DNA from: Enoplolaimus lenunculus
Lineage: Eukaryota; Nematoda; Enoplea; Enoplida; Thoracostomopsidae
Reading direction: 5' to 3'
Assembly (NCBI GenBank): GCA_030248215.1
Contig: JASANG010000993.1
Location: 62,001-126,000, forward strand
DNA length: 64,000 nt
The translations under genes were made by a program, and so were the position numbers. The notes beneath the pieces are model-generated. The model had not been told where the DNA came from and ran no database searches. It was given only the letters and a program-made list of their open reading frames with translations. Shown here in pieces: positions 30,401 to 38,458 of the stretch. Numbering within the stretch: position 1 is the first letter of the stretch; each line of letters begins with the position of its first letter.

Positions 30401-33400
30401 CACCGTAGCTAAGGTCAACATATTAGGGAGGCAGAACAATTTTGTCCAAAAGTGATTCGACGAATTCAGGCGAATGGTTAGTGAGGCCCAACGTTTTCTA
30501 CTGGCAAAATTTTCTAGGCTGGAAAGCTAAGCCGTCCTGTGTTATGCAACTTCCACAATATCATGCGTGCACTAGCTGACTTTTGAGAGGGTAATGTGTG
30601 AAACATATTCGGCTTCAGTATGCAGTATGCTGAAACCAAAAATACTTCAGTGTCCATCATAGTACCCGCTCAAATGTCACCTGGTGTACGCACGGTATTG
30701 TAGATGTTGCATTTATGTCTGGCTCAAGGCTCCAGTGATATCTTCCCGAAATGAAATTGTTTCTAAGCATCTGTGCCACGAATGGGAAAATTTGTACATT
30801 TACATAATTGAATTCATTATAAAAAATGGGGCCCATGTTACATTCAGGGGCGTCCAGGTTTCTAGTGCGTCCATAAAAGAGAAGGTTTGGCTTCTTGATT
30901 ACATTTTTTTCGATTAGGCTTAGGCTTAGGGTTAGGAACACACTTTTGCAACGCTTAGGCTTAGGCTTAGGCTTAGGAACACACTTTTGCAACGCTTAGG
31001 CTTAGGCTTAGGCTTAGGAACACACTTTTGCAACGCTTAGGCTTAGGCTTAGGCTTAGGAACACACTTTTGCAACGCTTAGGTTTAGGCTTAGGCTTAGG
31101 CTTAGGAACACACTTTTGCAACGCTCAGGCTTAGGCTTAGGCTTAGGCTTAGGAACACACTTTTGCAACGCTCAGGCTTAGGCTTTTATGCTTAGGAATA
31201 TGCTTAATCAACGGTTACGCCCCTAAAAGCCTAAATTGGCCAAAAATGGTATATGCGAACCTTGTGGAACAACGCAGCCGTAGAATTTGTTAATTTTTTC
31301 AAAATCACCTGGCGATACAGTATCTTGTCCAATCAGCACAGGACTTCCATCAGGATATGTGTCTAACGTTGTAGTAATCGAAGGATATCCATTTGCTTTG
31401 CTAAAATCAGTGTTAACCTGTCACAGAATATTTTTTCGGATTTTTCAGTTTTAGCCTCGTGGAAAATAAACCTTTGCCAATTGATATTAGTAAGCTTAAG
31501 CCTAACCCTAAGCCTAAGTTTAAGCATAGGCCTAAGCATAAACATAAGCCTAACCCTAAGCCTAAGCTTAAGTATAAGCCTAAGCCTAAGCTTAAGCATA
31601 AGCCTAAGCCTAAGCCTAAGCTTAAGCATAGGCCTAAGCCTAAGCCAAGCATAAACCTAAGCCTAAGCTTAAGCATAGGCCTAAGCCTAAGCATAAGCCG
31701 AAGCCTAAGCTTAAGCATAGGCCTAAGCCTAAGCATAAGCGTAAGCTTAAGCATAGGCCTAAACCTAAGTCTTATCCTTACCTTAAGTCTGGTCGGACCT
31801 GATTCAAAAATTCAGTTAAAAATAACTGTAAACCTACACCTAAAACGTAAAGCCTAAGCGTTAGTGGAAACCTAAACGTAAGCCTTATCGTGAACCTACA
31901 CCTAAGCCTAAGCCTCCTAGAGACAAACCATTCCAGTCTACCAGTAGGCAAGAAGACCGCTTAAATGATCCGGTCAGAACATACTCAAAGTTCAAAATAC
32001 TATATTTCCTTACACCAAATTTCGAAAATCTTAATTTTTGAGAAAAAACATCACAATTTTCATTTAAATACAATTTTGTCTGTTGTTTTGAAACAAAATA
32101 TCTTTTAGCCGCTGATAAGCAGATATTTGTGCATGTGAACGTCGCGCTATACCCTGTTGTACAGCGATGCCGAATTTCATTTTTAAATTCGTTTCATGTG
32201 CCGTTCGTTGCCCGTTACCCGCTACCCATATACAGGCGCCCAGCAATTATAAACCAATAACGCTTAAGTAAATGCTATTAACTGAGGCAAATAGACTTAA
32301 AAACAAAAGCATACTTAATACATAATTGGTGTTGTTTCCTCCAAACCCGTATCCTAGCTAATGTTCATTTGCCCAATCCATAATCCTACCAGCCGTATTT
32401 AGCCATGCCAGTTAGGTTTGCCGATACACCACATAGCGTACCCAGTTAACGGGGTCTCGCTGCCCAGAAAACTTCCAGGTGTCGAGTAAAGATGTACGCC
32501 AAGGACGGCCGCACCCTCGCCAAACGAAACGTACCTAAAATCAGTGGCACCATAGTGTAGTACACTCGCGTAATCGTACGTCAAATTAAGAATGTTTGCT
32601 GTTTTGAATGAAAATTTGTCAAACTGTGAATGAAATCGTTCGTCAATGTTTTCATAGTGAACGGTGATAAAATTGTCACGATCCGGATGCATATGCTCGT
32701 GGGCGAATCCCAACGCATGCATAATTTCGTGAAATACCGTACCGAAAAACCAGCAACCAGCACCTGCAACAAAAACAACACAATCGAAGCCCTGCTCTTA
32801 AAATAACTATCTTGCCTATAAGTAGAAGCCTTAGTATTAAAGTTATCGTAAGCCTAAGCCGAAATTTATTAAATTTCAAACTCTATCACGTAAATAAAAA
32901 ATGACGTTGCATTTGCTAATTTTAAAACAGGTGTTGTTATAAATTTATTTTAAGTTTGCTTTTTGAGACGTTTCAGCGCAATTACAGCGTTTGAAATTGT
33001 GACCGAAATTTACAAAAATAAGGACTATAACCCGGTAACTCATAGAGTATACTATGAGCAACTAAATACAAGTAATATATGAGCAACACAGACACTGCGA
33101 GCAGTGTTTAACAATTCTAACATATATGTGCAGTGCAAAATCTCCATAAGCCGTGAGAGCCCCCTCGGGCGCGAGCGTCAAGCTCCTATAGCTCAGCGGT
33201 CATCGTAAGCGTTTCCAACCTGAGAGGCTGGGGTTCAAATCTTACCTTGAAATTACGTCAGTTTTGAAATGGAAAATATTCATGTGAGAAAGGGTTAATA
33301 CTCTGAGAATTTCCTGTATAAATTCTACCACAGCCGGAGCCGAAAACAGATTTTCTGCCGAAGCTGGAAGCAGACTTCTAGTTTACACCCTGCCAATAAC

Positions 33401-36400
33401 TAACTTTGCTCACAAATCAATTCGGAACAATGCCGGAGATGTTCGGTAGATATTTGCACCAGAGTGCAACCGGAATTATGCTCCCGGCTGGAAGTTTTGG
33501 CGAAGGTTCCGGCAATTTCGGTAGTAAATTTTGCATAGCTTAACAAAACTTGTGTTATAAAGCACGTTTCCAATCTAACTATTGGTCCAATTTTGAGAAA
33601 TAAATTTTCGAAATATCATAAAAAGCCTAAAATCAAACTTTTTTCACAACATTTGAAACTAATTCGCCAAAATTAACAAATCAAACGTTGTTTTAACTGC
33701 TTAATTTCGATTCGCCTCCGGCTTAACATCCCACTCCCGCTCCGGGTAGTTTAGTTGACCTCCGGCACCGGTATTTTTCACCTCCGCCCAGTCTCTTCCA
33801 CTTAGGTTTTATGCTTTAGGTTTTATTCATGGGTTTATGTGAAAGTTTAGGATTAGGTTAATGCTAATACTTTAGGCACACAGGCTTAGTCTCAAATTTC
33901 AGCCAAAGACAATATTCTGCATTTGAAATGCTAATTTTAATCTTAAGTACAGTGCAAAAATGGTGAGTCAAATTGACTCTATGGGAAATAGGCTTTTCCT
34001 GACTACACAAACTGAGTCAAAATTCGACTACGCCAGAGTCAAATTCGATTCACTGAATCGCTCAGGGAGTCAAATTTGACTGGCGGAGTCGAATTTGACT
34101 TAGTTTGTGTAGTCAGAAAAAGCCTATTTCCCACAGAGTCAATTTGACTCCCCATTTTTTACAGTGTATACAGCGTAAACTCAGCTAATGAACTTCACTT
34201 TAATAGTAAAACAATAAAATGAAAGCCACTAATAATTGTATTGTGTCACAAAACAAAGCTCACAGTGGACAACTGACTTCAGTTCAGAGGTTCAACAATC
34301 CTGCCTCTCAGCTGTAATATCGACGTTGTGATTTTACCAAAATCATCTGGGGAGAATATGAGCAAATGCTTACCCAGCCAAATCTCTTGCCGGCCTCCAA
34401 CCATCCCCAACTCGGCAGAACATTCACTATGACGGTTTGTAAACACCAAATAGTCAGTTTCGTTTGACCATGGAATCTTAAAATTAATTTTTTTTTCAAA
34501 TTTCAATCACTTGTTTATTCAAATTGCATCTTTTTCTGCCAAACGATCAGAAAATTGCCATACCTCGATTTAGAGTTAATTTCTGCTTCAAAAACAAACT
34601 ATTGGAACCAACGTAACGATGATTTCAGTTTGGAAACTTGTATTAAACCAGCATGTAAATAGGCTTATTTTTGATTCTTTGAAACAACGCGTAGCGAGCG
34701 AAAGATTTTTTGGTTCAAACTTACACATTTCTAGCATCCTTACGGCATGCGTGCAATTCTATGTTAAGCAGTACCATATAGATGTCTTCACGAAACTTTT
34801 ACTGCAGATGCAGTGGGGTTTGAACCCACGACGTACGGATTATCGGTCTGCTGCTCTATAACCAGTGACCTACGCAGCAATGCAAATTTTCGCTACAATG
34901 GCTTTCGGATGCGCAATAGTTTTTATTTTTAATGCCGCTCGGCGCTACCCCTTACCCCCTACGGCGCTGTCCGTCACCGTGCGTCACAGTGCGACATCGC
35001 ACACAAATTACTCACGTACGATACCGTATGGCGGATCGACGGCGATGGACGACGCCGTAAAGTATACCGTAATCCTTGTAACTTTTAGCTTTCATGATTT
35101 GCAAACTGTCCCAGAAACATTTCAAAAGTACCTCCGGAACGCGAGGGGTTGGTATATAGCGACCATTTTTTTTCACCATCCCCCTCTGTCAGCAATAAAA
35201 CGTCATAAGTTCATTTTTAACCTAAAAACCAGTTAAACTGTGACCGATACGTGTGACGCTTATTATCAGAAATTTGACAAGAGTCAATTTTATCCTTGTT
35301 GTATTCGCAGAAAAACATATTCAACGCTTCAATTGTTTTGTTTACCTTTAAAATATCATGGTCTGCGACCAAAATATGATATTTTAATGCCTTTTTTAGG
35401 AAATTATTCAACGCAGAAATTGTATTATTCGTTAATCCGATTAGTTTTGCTTAACGAAACAATACTAAAAAATCTATAACGGCAAATGTTTAGGCATCAG
35501 GTTAACCTTTAACAATTATTTTGGTTGTTTTATACAATACATAACTCAATGTACACGAGTTACTGGTTTCTATCAAGCCTGTTGCCAGAATTTTTTGCGT
35601 TAAAACTATTTGACACCCTTCAAACGCGTTGAGCTGACTATAGTTTGAATTCGAAATCAAAACGCTGTACAGCGATATTTTGAATTCGCCGAAAACAGAG
35701 GATATTTGTCACAAAAACGTATCTGCTATAATTTTTACCTGTAATGACGTTTCATTATTTACTTGGCACAATGTTAATCCTTTGACAGAAATGTAATAGT
35801 ATAGCATAAGCATATTCCTAAGCCTAAGCCTAAAAGCGTAAAGTAAAGCCTAAGCCTAAGCCTAAAAGCGTAAAGTTAAGCCTAAGCCTAAGCCTAAAAG
35901 CGTAAAATTAAGCGTAAGCCTAAGCCTAAAAGCGTAAAGTTAAGCCTAAGCCTAAAAGCGTAAAGTTAAGCCTAAGCCTAAGCCGAAGCAAAGAAAATAG
36001 TCTAAAGCTAAACTCTATATTGTCCGGCGAAAACGGTACGATTTTCAAAGTAACACAGGTCGGCTTAGGGTTTACACATAGGCATATGTTTAGGTAAGAC
36101 ATGGGCTTATGTCAGGCTTAAACGGTGAACCCTGATAGTTAACATGTACCAAAAATTTATGGCATACCCAAGGAAAGGTCCAGGGGTGGTTTCAGGGGTA
36201 CAAACCGTATTTTGTGATTTTGTAAAGGAATATTTAGTTGGTTTGCAACACCAGAACCTGCACCTGCTTCAAAATAGTTTATAGAACATCATGAAACCTC
36301 CCTGGTCCAAAATCTTGACTACAGCCATGTTTAGGTACCAAAGATGCTTAGTTTCGTGAACAATCGCTGTTCTCACACGGTACTGCCTAAGACGATGAAA

Positions 36401-37378
36401 AAGCAAAAAAATAATTAAAATACAGCTTAACAGCTTATGTTATTGTAGTTCCACAGAAAAACGTTTCACCCTTGATCTTTTACACGGATCAAATTGCGAA
36501 CACTAATAAGTAGTTTTTGTGCTGCAGTTAGCAAAAAACTTACAAATTTGACACAAGTGTTTTGCTGCATATAATCGATAGTATCGTCAATGATTATTGC
36601 AGCATCGGCCGGGATTTCAGATTCAATGACGTAAGGAATTGTGTTGTTCGGCCATTTAAACACACGTTGGCCGCTAATTGTCGCTAAAATCAAAACAAGC
36701 ATCTCTGGTCGAGTACCGGTTTAGGTTTCTGGCTAAAAATTTTACAACGCAAACGGTGTTCATCTAAAGCTTTACAGTGTGGTTTCTTAGCTAAATTTCA
36801 ATTTACTGTTCTGTGTCAAAATTTGCGTTCAAATTTACTTAAATGTTTTGTCAAAATTCAATGCTGTCCTACGATGACATTTTTTAGTTTGACCGACGAT
36901 TTAAAACAAAATGAATTTTGTGAACATTTATGTTTGGTTGAGGAAATATCATGAGAAGCTCAAATATGCAAAAATTATATTTTCAACGTCGAACCCGGTT
37001 CTGAGCAGAATGTCTGTTTTGAGTAAAATTTCAATTGGAAAGGGTGGCGTAAAACAAACTGAAACATTGTAATTTTGCAACAAAATTGGTAAATCGCTAA
37101 CAATTGCTTGGTAAACCGTGTGTGCCTGGTTAATAAAAAATAATTTCAGATCAAGGGGGGGGCAGTGAGACCTCTCTGGTCCCCTCTTTTTTTCCTACTA
37201 CAACAGACAGGAGGAAAGATATACAAAAACGAACCCAAACATACTTACTGATTACGGCAACATTTCGTATACGCGGATCGGAAAGCGTCCACGCTTGTTT
37301 ATATCGGTCCCACGTATCATTGTGAAGTCGTATGTCACTATCTTGATGGGGCAATCCACCTTTAATACTGTTTGACAC
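21219..37378 (-). CDS. Secreted astacin metalloprotease with seven LDLa and two ShK domains (gene 2; 5' exon not found)
   Basis: Fourteen exons on the minus strand: 37249-37378, 36544-36683, 34374-34476, 32535-32763, 31261-31400, then LDLa exons 30140-30250, 29323-29433, 27593-27724, 26155-26265, 25322-25432, 23806-23916, 22665-22778, and the ShK exon 21219-21481. They join without a frame break over 1806 nt (601 residues plus stop); thirteen intervals were read. Order: propeptide, astacin domain, seven LDL-receptor class A modules (C-x-x-x-x-F-x-C .. C-x-D-x-x-D-C-x-D-x-x-D-E), two ShK domains. The zinc site [19 protein letters not shown] keeps the three His and the Glu. Two departures are seen: Arg to His in the ExxR part and SVLHYG in place of SxMHYG at the Met-turn. 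LDLa modules usually bind calcium and protein ligands. The signal-peptide exon must lie upstream and was not identified. Confidence 0.88.
21640..21745. mobile_element. Family A MITE, right part
   Basis: AAACTTTAGACTATTTTTGG, GGTTTACGTTTAGGC and the end CATCCCTGTTCTATACATTG; left end degraded (CTGTGCCAGAGTAAGC). Confidence 0.6.
21820..22374. mobile_element. Family A' MITE with an internal insertion
   Basis: Left GCAATGTAAAGAACAGAGGC, right CCACTGATCTGTACGTGGGC, separated by 550 bp. After AAGCCTAAGCCTAATGCGG at about 21928 the sequence is foreign up to about 22300, including ATATCATATGATATTC palindromes. Confidence 0.75.
22375..22664. other. Intron of astacin gene 2, no feature
   Basis: Contains a CCCCCCACCCC run at 22608. 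No ORF or known end. Confidence 0.3.
22665..22778 (-). CDS. Astacin gene 2, LDLa exon 7
   Basis: 114 nt, phase 1-1. Encodes [15 protein letters not shown] and [17 protein letters not shown] (one extra Gly); donor GTG|GTATGT. Confidence 0.9.
22840..23122 (+). other. Open, hydrophobic plus-strand frame inside an astacin intron; uncertain
   Basis: From an acceptor-like ATTACAG at 22910 the plus strand reads [18 protein letters not shown] then FATL-type and ALTCWVIFG hydrophobic runs, ending at a stop at 23122. The minus strand of the same segment is open too (Thr/Ala/Lys-rich). Not matched to any repeat in the window. It could be a captured exon or chance; no function is assigned. Confidence 0.2.
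23356..23494. mobile_element. Family C MITE, short copy
   Basis: CACTGCAAAAAATGGTGAGT to CATCATTTTTTGCAGTG, with TA just before the left end. Flanked on the right by a triplicated extension. Confidence 0.85.
23491..23690. repeat. Three tandem units of about 68-70 bp including a family C end
   Basis: GTGCTTCAGCTGTTTTGGC recurs at 23513, 23581 and 23651; the first two are followed by GAATTTGACTCATCATTTTT. The MITE right end has been amplified together with about 40 bp of flank. Confidence 0.9.
23806..23916 (-). CDS. Astacin gene 2, LDLa exon 6
   Basis: 111 nt, phase 1-1. Encodes [15 protein letters not shown] and [16 protein letters not shown]. Confidence 0.92.
23960..24440. repeat. Degenerate TTAAGC/CCTAAAC-rich stretch
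   Basis: Many imprecise CCTAAAC, GCTTAAAC, TTTAAGTTTAAG words; no regular period. Looks like eroded family A/H array sequence. Confidence 0.45.
24570..24875. mobile_element. Family D MITE interrupted by a family A' copy
   Basis: ACTTATCACCAGTTAGTAAT and TAGGTTTTCAAACAAGC on the left; GTCGATTCAAAATCTACAAG and CTCATCGTCAACTAATTG on the right; the A' element at 24647-24757 sits between. Confidence 0.7.
24647..24757. mobile_element. Family A' MITE nested in family D
   Basis: GGCCCCTGCAATAGAGTAAG left, CCCCTGTTGTTTACATAGGC right; core GGCTTAGGCTTAGTC. Confidence 0.75.
25095..25285. repeat. Minisatellite, about 32-bp unit, with an inverted tail
   Basis: AACACGGATCTCGGTGGGAC-type units at 25096, 25129 and 25160, a fourth diverged one at 25190, then two inverted ones (AGATCCGTGTTACATTTGG, GATCCGTGTTACAAC). 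Adjacent to LDLa exon 5. Confidence 0.85.
25322..25432 (-). CDS. Astacin gene 2, LDLa exon 5
   Basis: 111 nt, phase 1-1. Encodes [15 protein letters not shown] and [16 protein letters not shown]; acceptor GTTATAG, donor GCG|GTAAGC. Confidence 0.9.
25450..25750. mobile_element. Family D MITE and a partial second copy
   Basis: CCATATTCTCAAATAGC to ACACACATTTGAAAATATG (25450-25665) are inverted ends; another GTCCATATTTTCAAATGTG end follows at about 25710. Confidence 0.75.
25900..26135. mobile_element. Family H MITE, partial
   Basis: TCAGTCAGAGACTTAAGTAT and the right end TTTCGGAAACCCAGTC. Left end missing. Confidence 0.6.
26155..26265 (-). CDS. Astacin gene 2, LDLa exon 4
   Basis: 111 nt, phase 1-1. 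Encodes [15 protein letters not shown] and [16 protein letters not shown]; donor GCA|GTAAGT. Confidence 0.92.
26330..26463. mobile_element. Family A MITE, partial
   Basis: GCTAGATTAATTTTAAAC, TTTTTTTGCTTAGGTACAGG, right end GTTCCGGCCGTGTTCTATG. Confidence 0.65.
26464..27592. other. Intron of astacin gene 2
   Basis: AT-rich; two blocks around 26850-26945 and 27190-27260 share inverted GGGTATACCCGCG / CGCGGGTATACCCG sequence, suggesting one more 400-bp inverted-end element (about 26860-27255). No coding sequence. Confidence 0.4.
27593..27724 (-). CDS. Astacin gene 2, LDLa exon 3
   Basis: 132 nt, phase 1-1, with a short polar lead (DPNVTSND) before [15 protein letters not shown] and [16 protein letters not shown]. 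Confidence 0.92.
27790..28187. mobile_element. Family G' MITE (CTCCGGCTCCGG ends)
   Basis: GGGGTACAACCGGATGTATG left; CACCTCCGGCAGCACCCTG right; CTCCGGCTCCGG runs at both sides around an AT-rich core with GCAGAATTTTAG. Confidence 0.78.
28324..28440. mobile_element. Family A' MITE, left part
   Basis: ACCAATGTAAAGAACAGGGG, CAGTATTATAAGCATG; right end missing. Confidence 0.65.
28700..29320. mobile_element. Two family G' MITEs side by side
   Basis: 28700-29024 ends ACCTCCGGTTGTACCCTA; 29030-29320 ends CACCTCCGGCTGCAA just 3 bp from the intron side of LDLa exon 2's donor. Both have CTCCGGCTCCGG blocks and AAAATTTTGCGT-type cores. Confidence 0.75.
29323..29433 (-). CDS. Astacin gene 2, LDLa exon 2
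   Basis: 111 nt, phase 1-1. Encodes [15 protein letters not shown] and [17 protein letters not shown] family G' MITE end begins about 8 bp past its donor. Confidence 0.92.
29465..29857. other. Intron of astacin gene 2, no feature
   Basis: GC-variable, no splice-bounded frame. A GTGGGGGGTGGCGGAGG run at 29487 may be an end of family N or M. Confidence 0.3.
29858..30015. repeat. Family N repeat
   Basis: GCCCGCAGCCAGCTCACC, GTGGGGGGCTAAAAATTTTC, then GGACCCCCACTTGCTACGGC. Shares order with 56040-56215 and looks like a MITE with loosely inverted ends. Confidence 0.5.
30140..30250 (-). CDS. Astacin gene 2, LDLa exon 1
   Basis: 111 nt, phase 1-1. Encodes [15 protein letters not shown] and [16 protein letters not shown]. 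Confidence 0.92.
30260..30830. other. Intron of astacin gene 2 with an inverted pair
   Basis: ATGCGTACACCAGGTAAC (30285) and TCACCTGGTGTACGCAC (30676) are inverted copies about 400 bp apart, with related AAAATGATTCCGTATTTGG / CCAAAAATACTTCAGTG interiors: an unnamed MITE-like element at about 30285-30697. Confidence 0.5.
30840..31241. mobile_element. Family B MITE with expanded TTAGGC minisatellite and perfect 8-bp target duplication
   Basis: AAAAATGG at 30832-30839 and 31242-31249 flanks GGCCCATGTTACATTCAGGG and CGCCCCTAAAAGCCTAAATT. The core is six or seven units of (TTAGGC)2-4 plus GAACACACTTTTGCAACGC, period 43-49 bp. The single GAACACATTTTTGCAACGC in the copy at 14470 shows the starting state. 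It ends 12 bp from the donor of the gene 2 C-terminal catalytic exon. Confidence 0.93.
31261..31400 (-). CDS. Astacin gene 2, C-terminal catalytic exon
   Basis: 140 nt, acceptor GATTTTAG, donor CAAG|GTTCGC. Encodes [40 protein letters not shown] and C: the conserved IGQ..S..D..KIN..Y.C ending. Confidence 0.9.
31487..31775. repeat. CCTAAG (TTAGGC-like) degenerate array
   Basis: About 290 bp of CCTAAGCCTAAGCTTAAGCAT variants. Reading frames across it on both strands (Leu/Arg- or Pro/Lys-rich) are artefacts of the 6-base period. Lies in the intron just upstream of exon 31261-31400. Confidence 0.92.
31776..32534. other. Intron of astacin gene 2
   Basis: Trailing CCTAAGC words until 31920, then non-repetitive sequence. 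No exon seen. Confidence 0.35.
32535..32763 (-). CDS. Astacin gene 2, zinc-site exon
   Basis: 229 nt, acceptor GTTGCAG, donor TTTTAG|GTACGT. Contains [19 protein letters not shown] and [10 protein letters not shown]. The Met-turn methionine is replaced by leucine. Confidence 0.93.
33031..33294 (+). mobile_element. Family E MITE, plus-oriented tRNA-like core
   Basis: Right end GTGAGAAAGGGTTAA with TTAA at 33295-33298; left end CCCGGTAACTCATAGAG decayed. Plus strand 33179-33240: TATAGCTCAGCGGTCATCG (A box) and GCTGGGGTTCAAATC (B box). Confidence 0.82.
33465..33800. mobile_element. Family G' MITE
   Basis: CAGAGTGCAACCGGAATTAT left, CACCTCCGCCCAGTCTC right, with CGCCTCCGGC and GACCTCCGGCACCGG blocks. 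Confidence 0.72.
33950..34166. mobile_element. Family C palindromic MITE, complete, TA target duplication
   Basis: TA at 33948-33949 and 34167-34168. The two halves are inverted (ATGGTGAGTCAAATTGACTC against its complement at the right), giving a near-perfect 217-bp hairpin centred on GATTCACTGAATC. TA flanks point to the Tc1/mariner group. Confidence 0.93.
34374..34476 (-). CDS. Astacin gene 2, CASN-loop exon
   Basis: 103 nt, acceptor TTTTAAG, donor CTGG|GTAAGC. Encodes [19 protein letters not shown] and GGRQEIWLG. Confidence 0.85.
34803..34880 (-). repeat. tRNA-like (SINE head-like) sequence
   Basis: Minus strand GTAGGTCACTGGTTATAGAG then CGTGGGTTCAAACCCCACTG: T-stem and loop are intact (GTGGG/CCCAC), but the acceptor ends do not pair well. 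Probably tRNA-derived rather than an active tRNA. It is next to a family L fragment (34930-35070). Confidence 0.5.
34930..35070. mobile_element. Family L MITE fragment
   Basis: GTCCGTCACCGTGCGTCAC, TACTCACGTACGATACCGTA, GACGACGCCGTAAAGTATA; shared with 59035-59275. Confidence 0.55.
35071..35800. other. Intron of astacin gene 2, no feature
   Basis: AT-rich. Inverted ATTTTTCTTAACG-type words near 35270-35460 (AAAATATCATGG / CCAAAATATGATATTTTAA) suggest another small hairpin element. No coding sequence. Confidence 0.3.
35795..36490. mobile_element. Family A' MITE, long, with 31-bp minisatellite
   Basis: Left trace AGCATAAGCATATTCCTAAG, right trace GTTCCACAGAAAAACGTTTC and CCTTGATCTTTTACACGG. 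At 35813-35990 five or six units of CCTAAGCCTAAAAGCGTAAA alternate with TTAAGCCTAAG. The right end touches the intron side of exon 36544-36683. Confidence 0.72.
36544..36683 (-). CDS. Astacin gene 2, N-terminal catalytic exon
   Basis: 140 nt, acceptor GATTTTAG, donor AAATTT|GTAAGT, ending at the same codon as gene 1. Encodes [17 protein letters not shown] to NTCVKF. Confidence 0.85.
36690..37248. other. Intron of astacin gene 2, no feature
   Basis: AT-rich; GGGGGGGGCAGTGAG run at 37155. Nothing else. Confidence 0.3.
37249..37378 (-). CDS. Astacin gene 2, propeptide exon
   Basis: 130 nt, acceptor TTTTTAG, donor AATCA|GTAAGT, phase 0 to 1. Encodes [14 protein letters not shown] and [19 protein letters not shown], matching gene 1 exon 2. 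Confidence 0.75.
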
Positions 37379-38020
37379 CTAAAAACGAAAACCCTGACGA
37401 GTACGTACAGTATAAGCCAAACAATTAATTAATAACTAATTTTGAGCTTAAAACTAACGAAATTTCTGTCATTTCTATAACGGAAACGGATGCAAATTTT
37501 TACTGGAAACGGTTGTCCGGTCACTCTTTGGTTGAGACGCTAACTACGAACCCAGGATTACCTGTCGCTTATTAGTCGCGTCCCACAGTATCCGCTTACC
37601 TGAAAGTTGACAGTTAGCAAATACACGAATGCTGAAGTTAGCCAAATACATTTTTTCCGTGTCACTGCCATGAATTAAAACATCCAGTTTTCGACAAAAA
37701 CAAAAATTATACTCACAAATCGTTGCTGATTATTAATATAAAACTCGCTTCAGTAAAAGTTTCGCGTTCAAAATTTGTGCTTCAGTTGAAATGTTCGACT
37801 TTTGAAAAATATTTTTAATGTTGTGAAAATGTTTTTACACTTTTAGGATACGTCGTTATATAGGAATAAAATAGCATTTAGCCATAATAGACAGTGAAGC
37901 AGACACAATTTTAGAACCTAAACTTTCCAGCAAATTTTCGTAGATTAATTTAGCTATTAATCAGTCTGTCAGACACTGTGTTCAAACAGTGTTCAGATTG
38001 TCTCGACTCCATCCGAAGGG
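37379..38020. other. Upstream of known astacin gene 2 exons
   Basis: A minus-strand ATG at 37660 followed by CTTTCAG|GTAAGC looks like a first exon but has the wrong phase for the propeptide exon. Nothing else. Confidence 0.3.
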
Positions 38021-38109
38021 ACTACCCTATAACACACATGCTAAATATACTCGCTGTGAAGACCTAATATAATAACAACAGTGTTGTTTTGTACCGCCAT
38101 TGCAGCAAG

Positions 38110-38372
38110 GTTTGCGGACTTTTTAACAGTAGCGTAGACAGTATAACGTGTAATGACCCATAATACATAATGTACTATGTGTATTCTGTTTACAACCCAT
38201 TTAAGCAGTACTATAAATCTCCATGATACGTGACAATGCCCCTCGGGCTTGAGTGTCAAGCTCCTGTAGTTCAGTAATGATGGTAAACATCTAACAATCC
38301 AGTCTACGTTGCTAGAATCCTATTATGAAACTAGTTTCAATATGAAATAGAAGATATTCATTTGAGAAAGGG
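38110..38372 (+). mobile_element. Family E MITE, diverged
   Basis: TTTGAGAAAGGGTTAA right end with TTAA at 38373-38376; GCTCCTGTAGTTCAGTAATG is a decayed A-box area. Left boundary unclear. Confidence 0.6.
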
Positions 38373-38458
38373 TTAATGTAACTTCAGATTATTCTGTGTA
38401 GCATTGTTCTATATTACGACAAAGGTTCTATTTTAGTTCATGAGTATACTGTAGTTAC

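Noticed and set aside
31487-31775. Interstitial telomere (chromosome fusion scar)
   Set aside because: The TTAGGC-like arrays are short, degenerate and placed within or beside MITEs that contain the same hexamer, so no fusion is needed.
31363-31857. Open frames of 88-132 codons, Leu/Arg- or Pro/Lys-rich
   Set aside because: Translation of the CCTAAG hexamer array on both strands.
34803-34880. Functional tRNA gene
   Set aside because: T arm is good, but acceptor and anticodon stems do not pair. Kept only as a tRNA-like repeat.
37610-37660. Possible signal-peptide exon for astacin gene 2 (ATG to CTTTCAG|GTAAGC)
   Set aside because: Its phase (1) does not fit the phase-0 start of the propeptide exon; joining gives an immediate stop.
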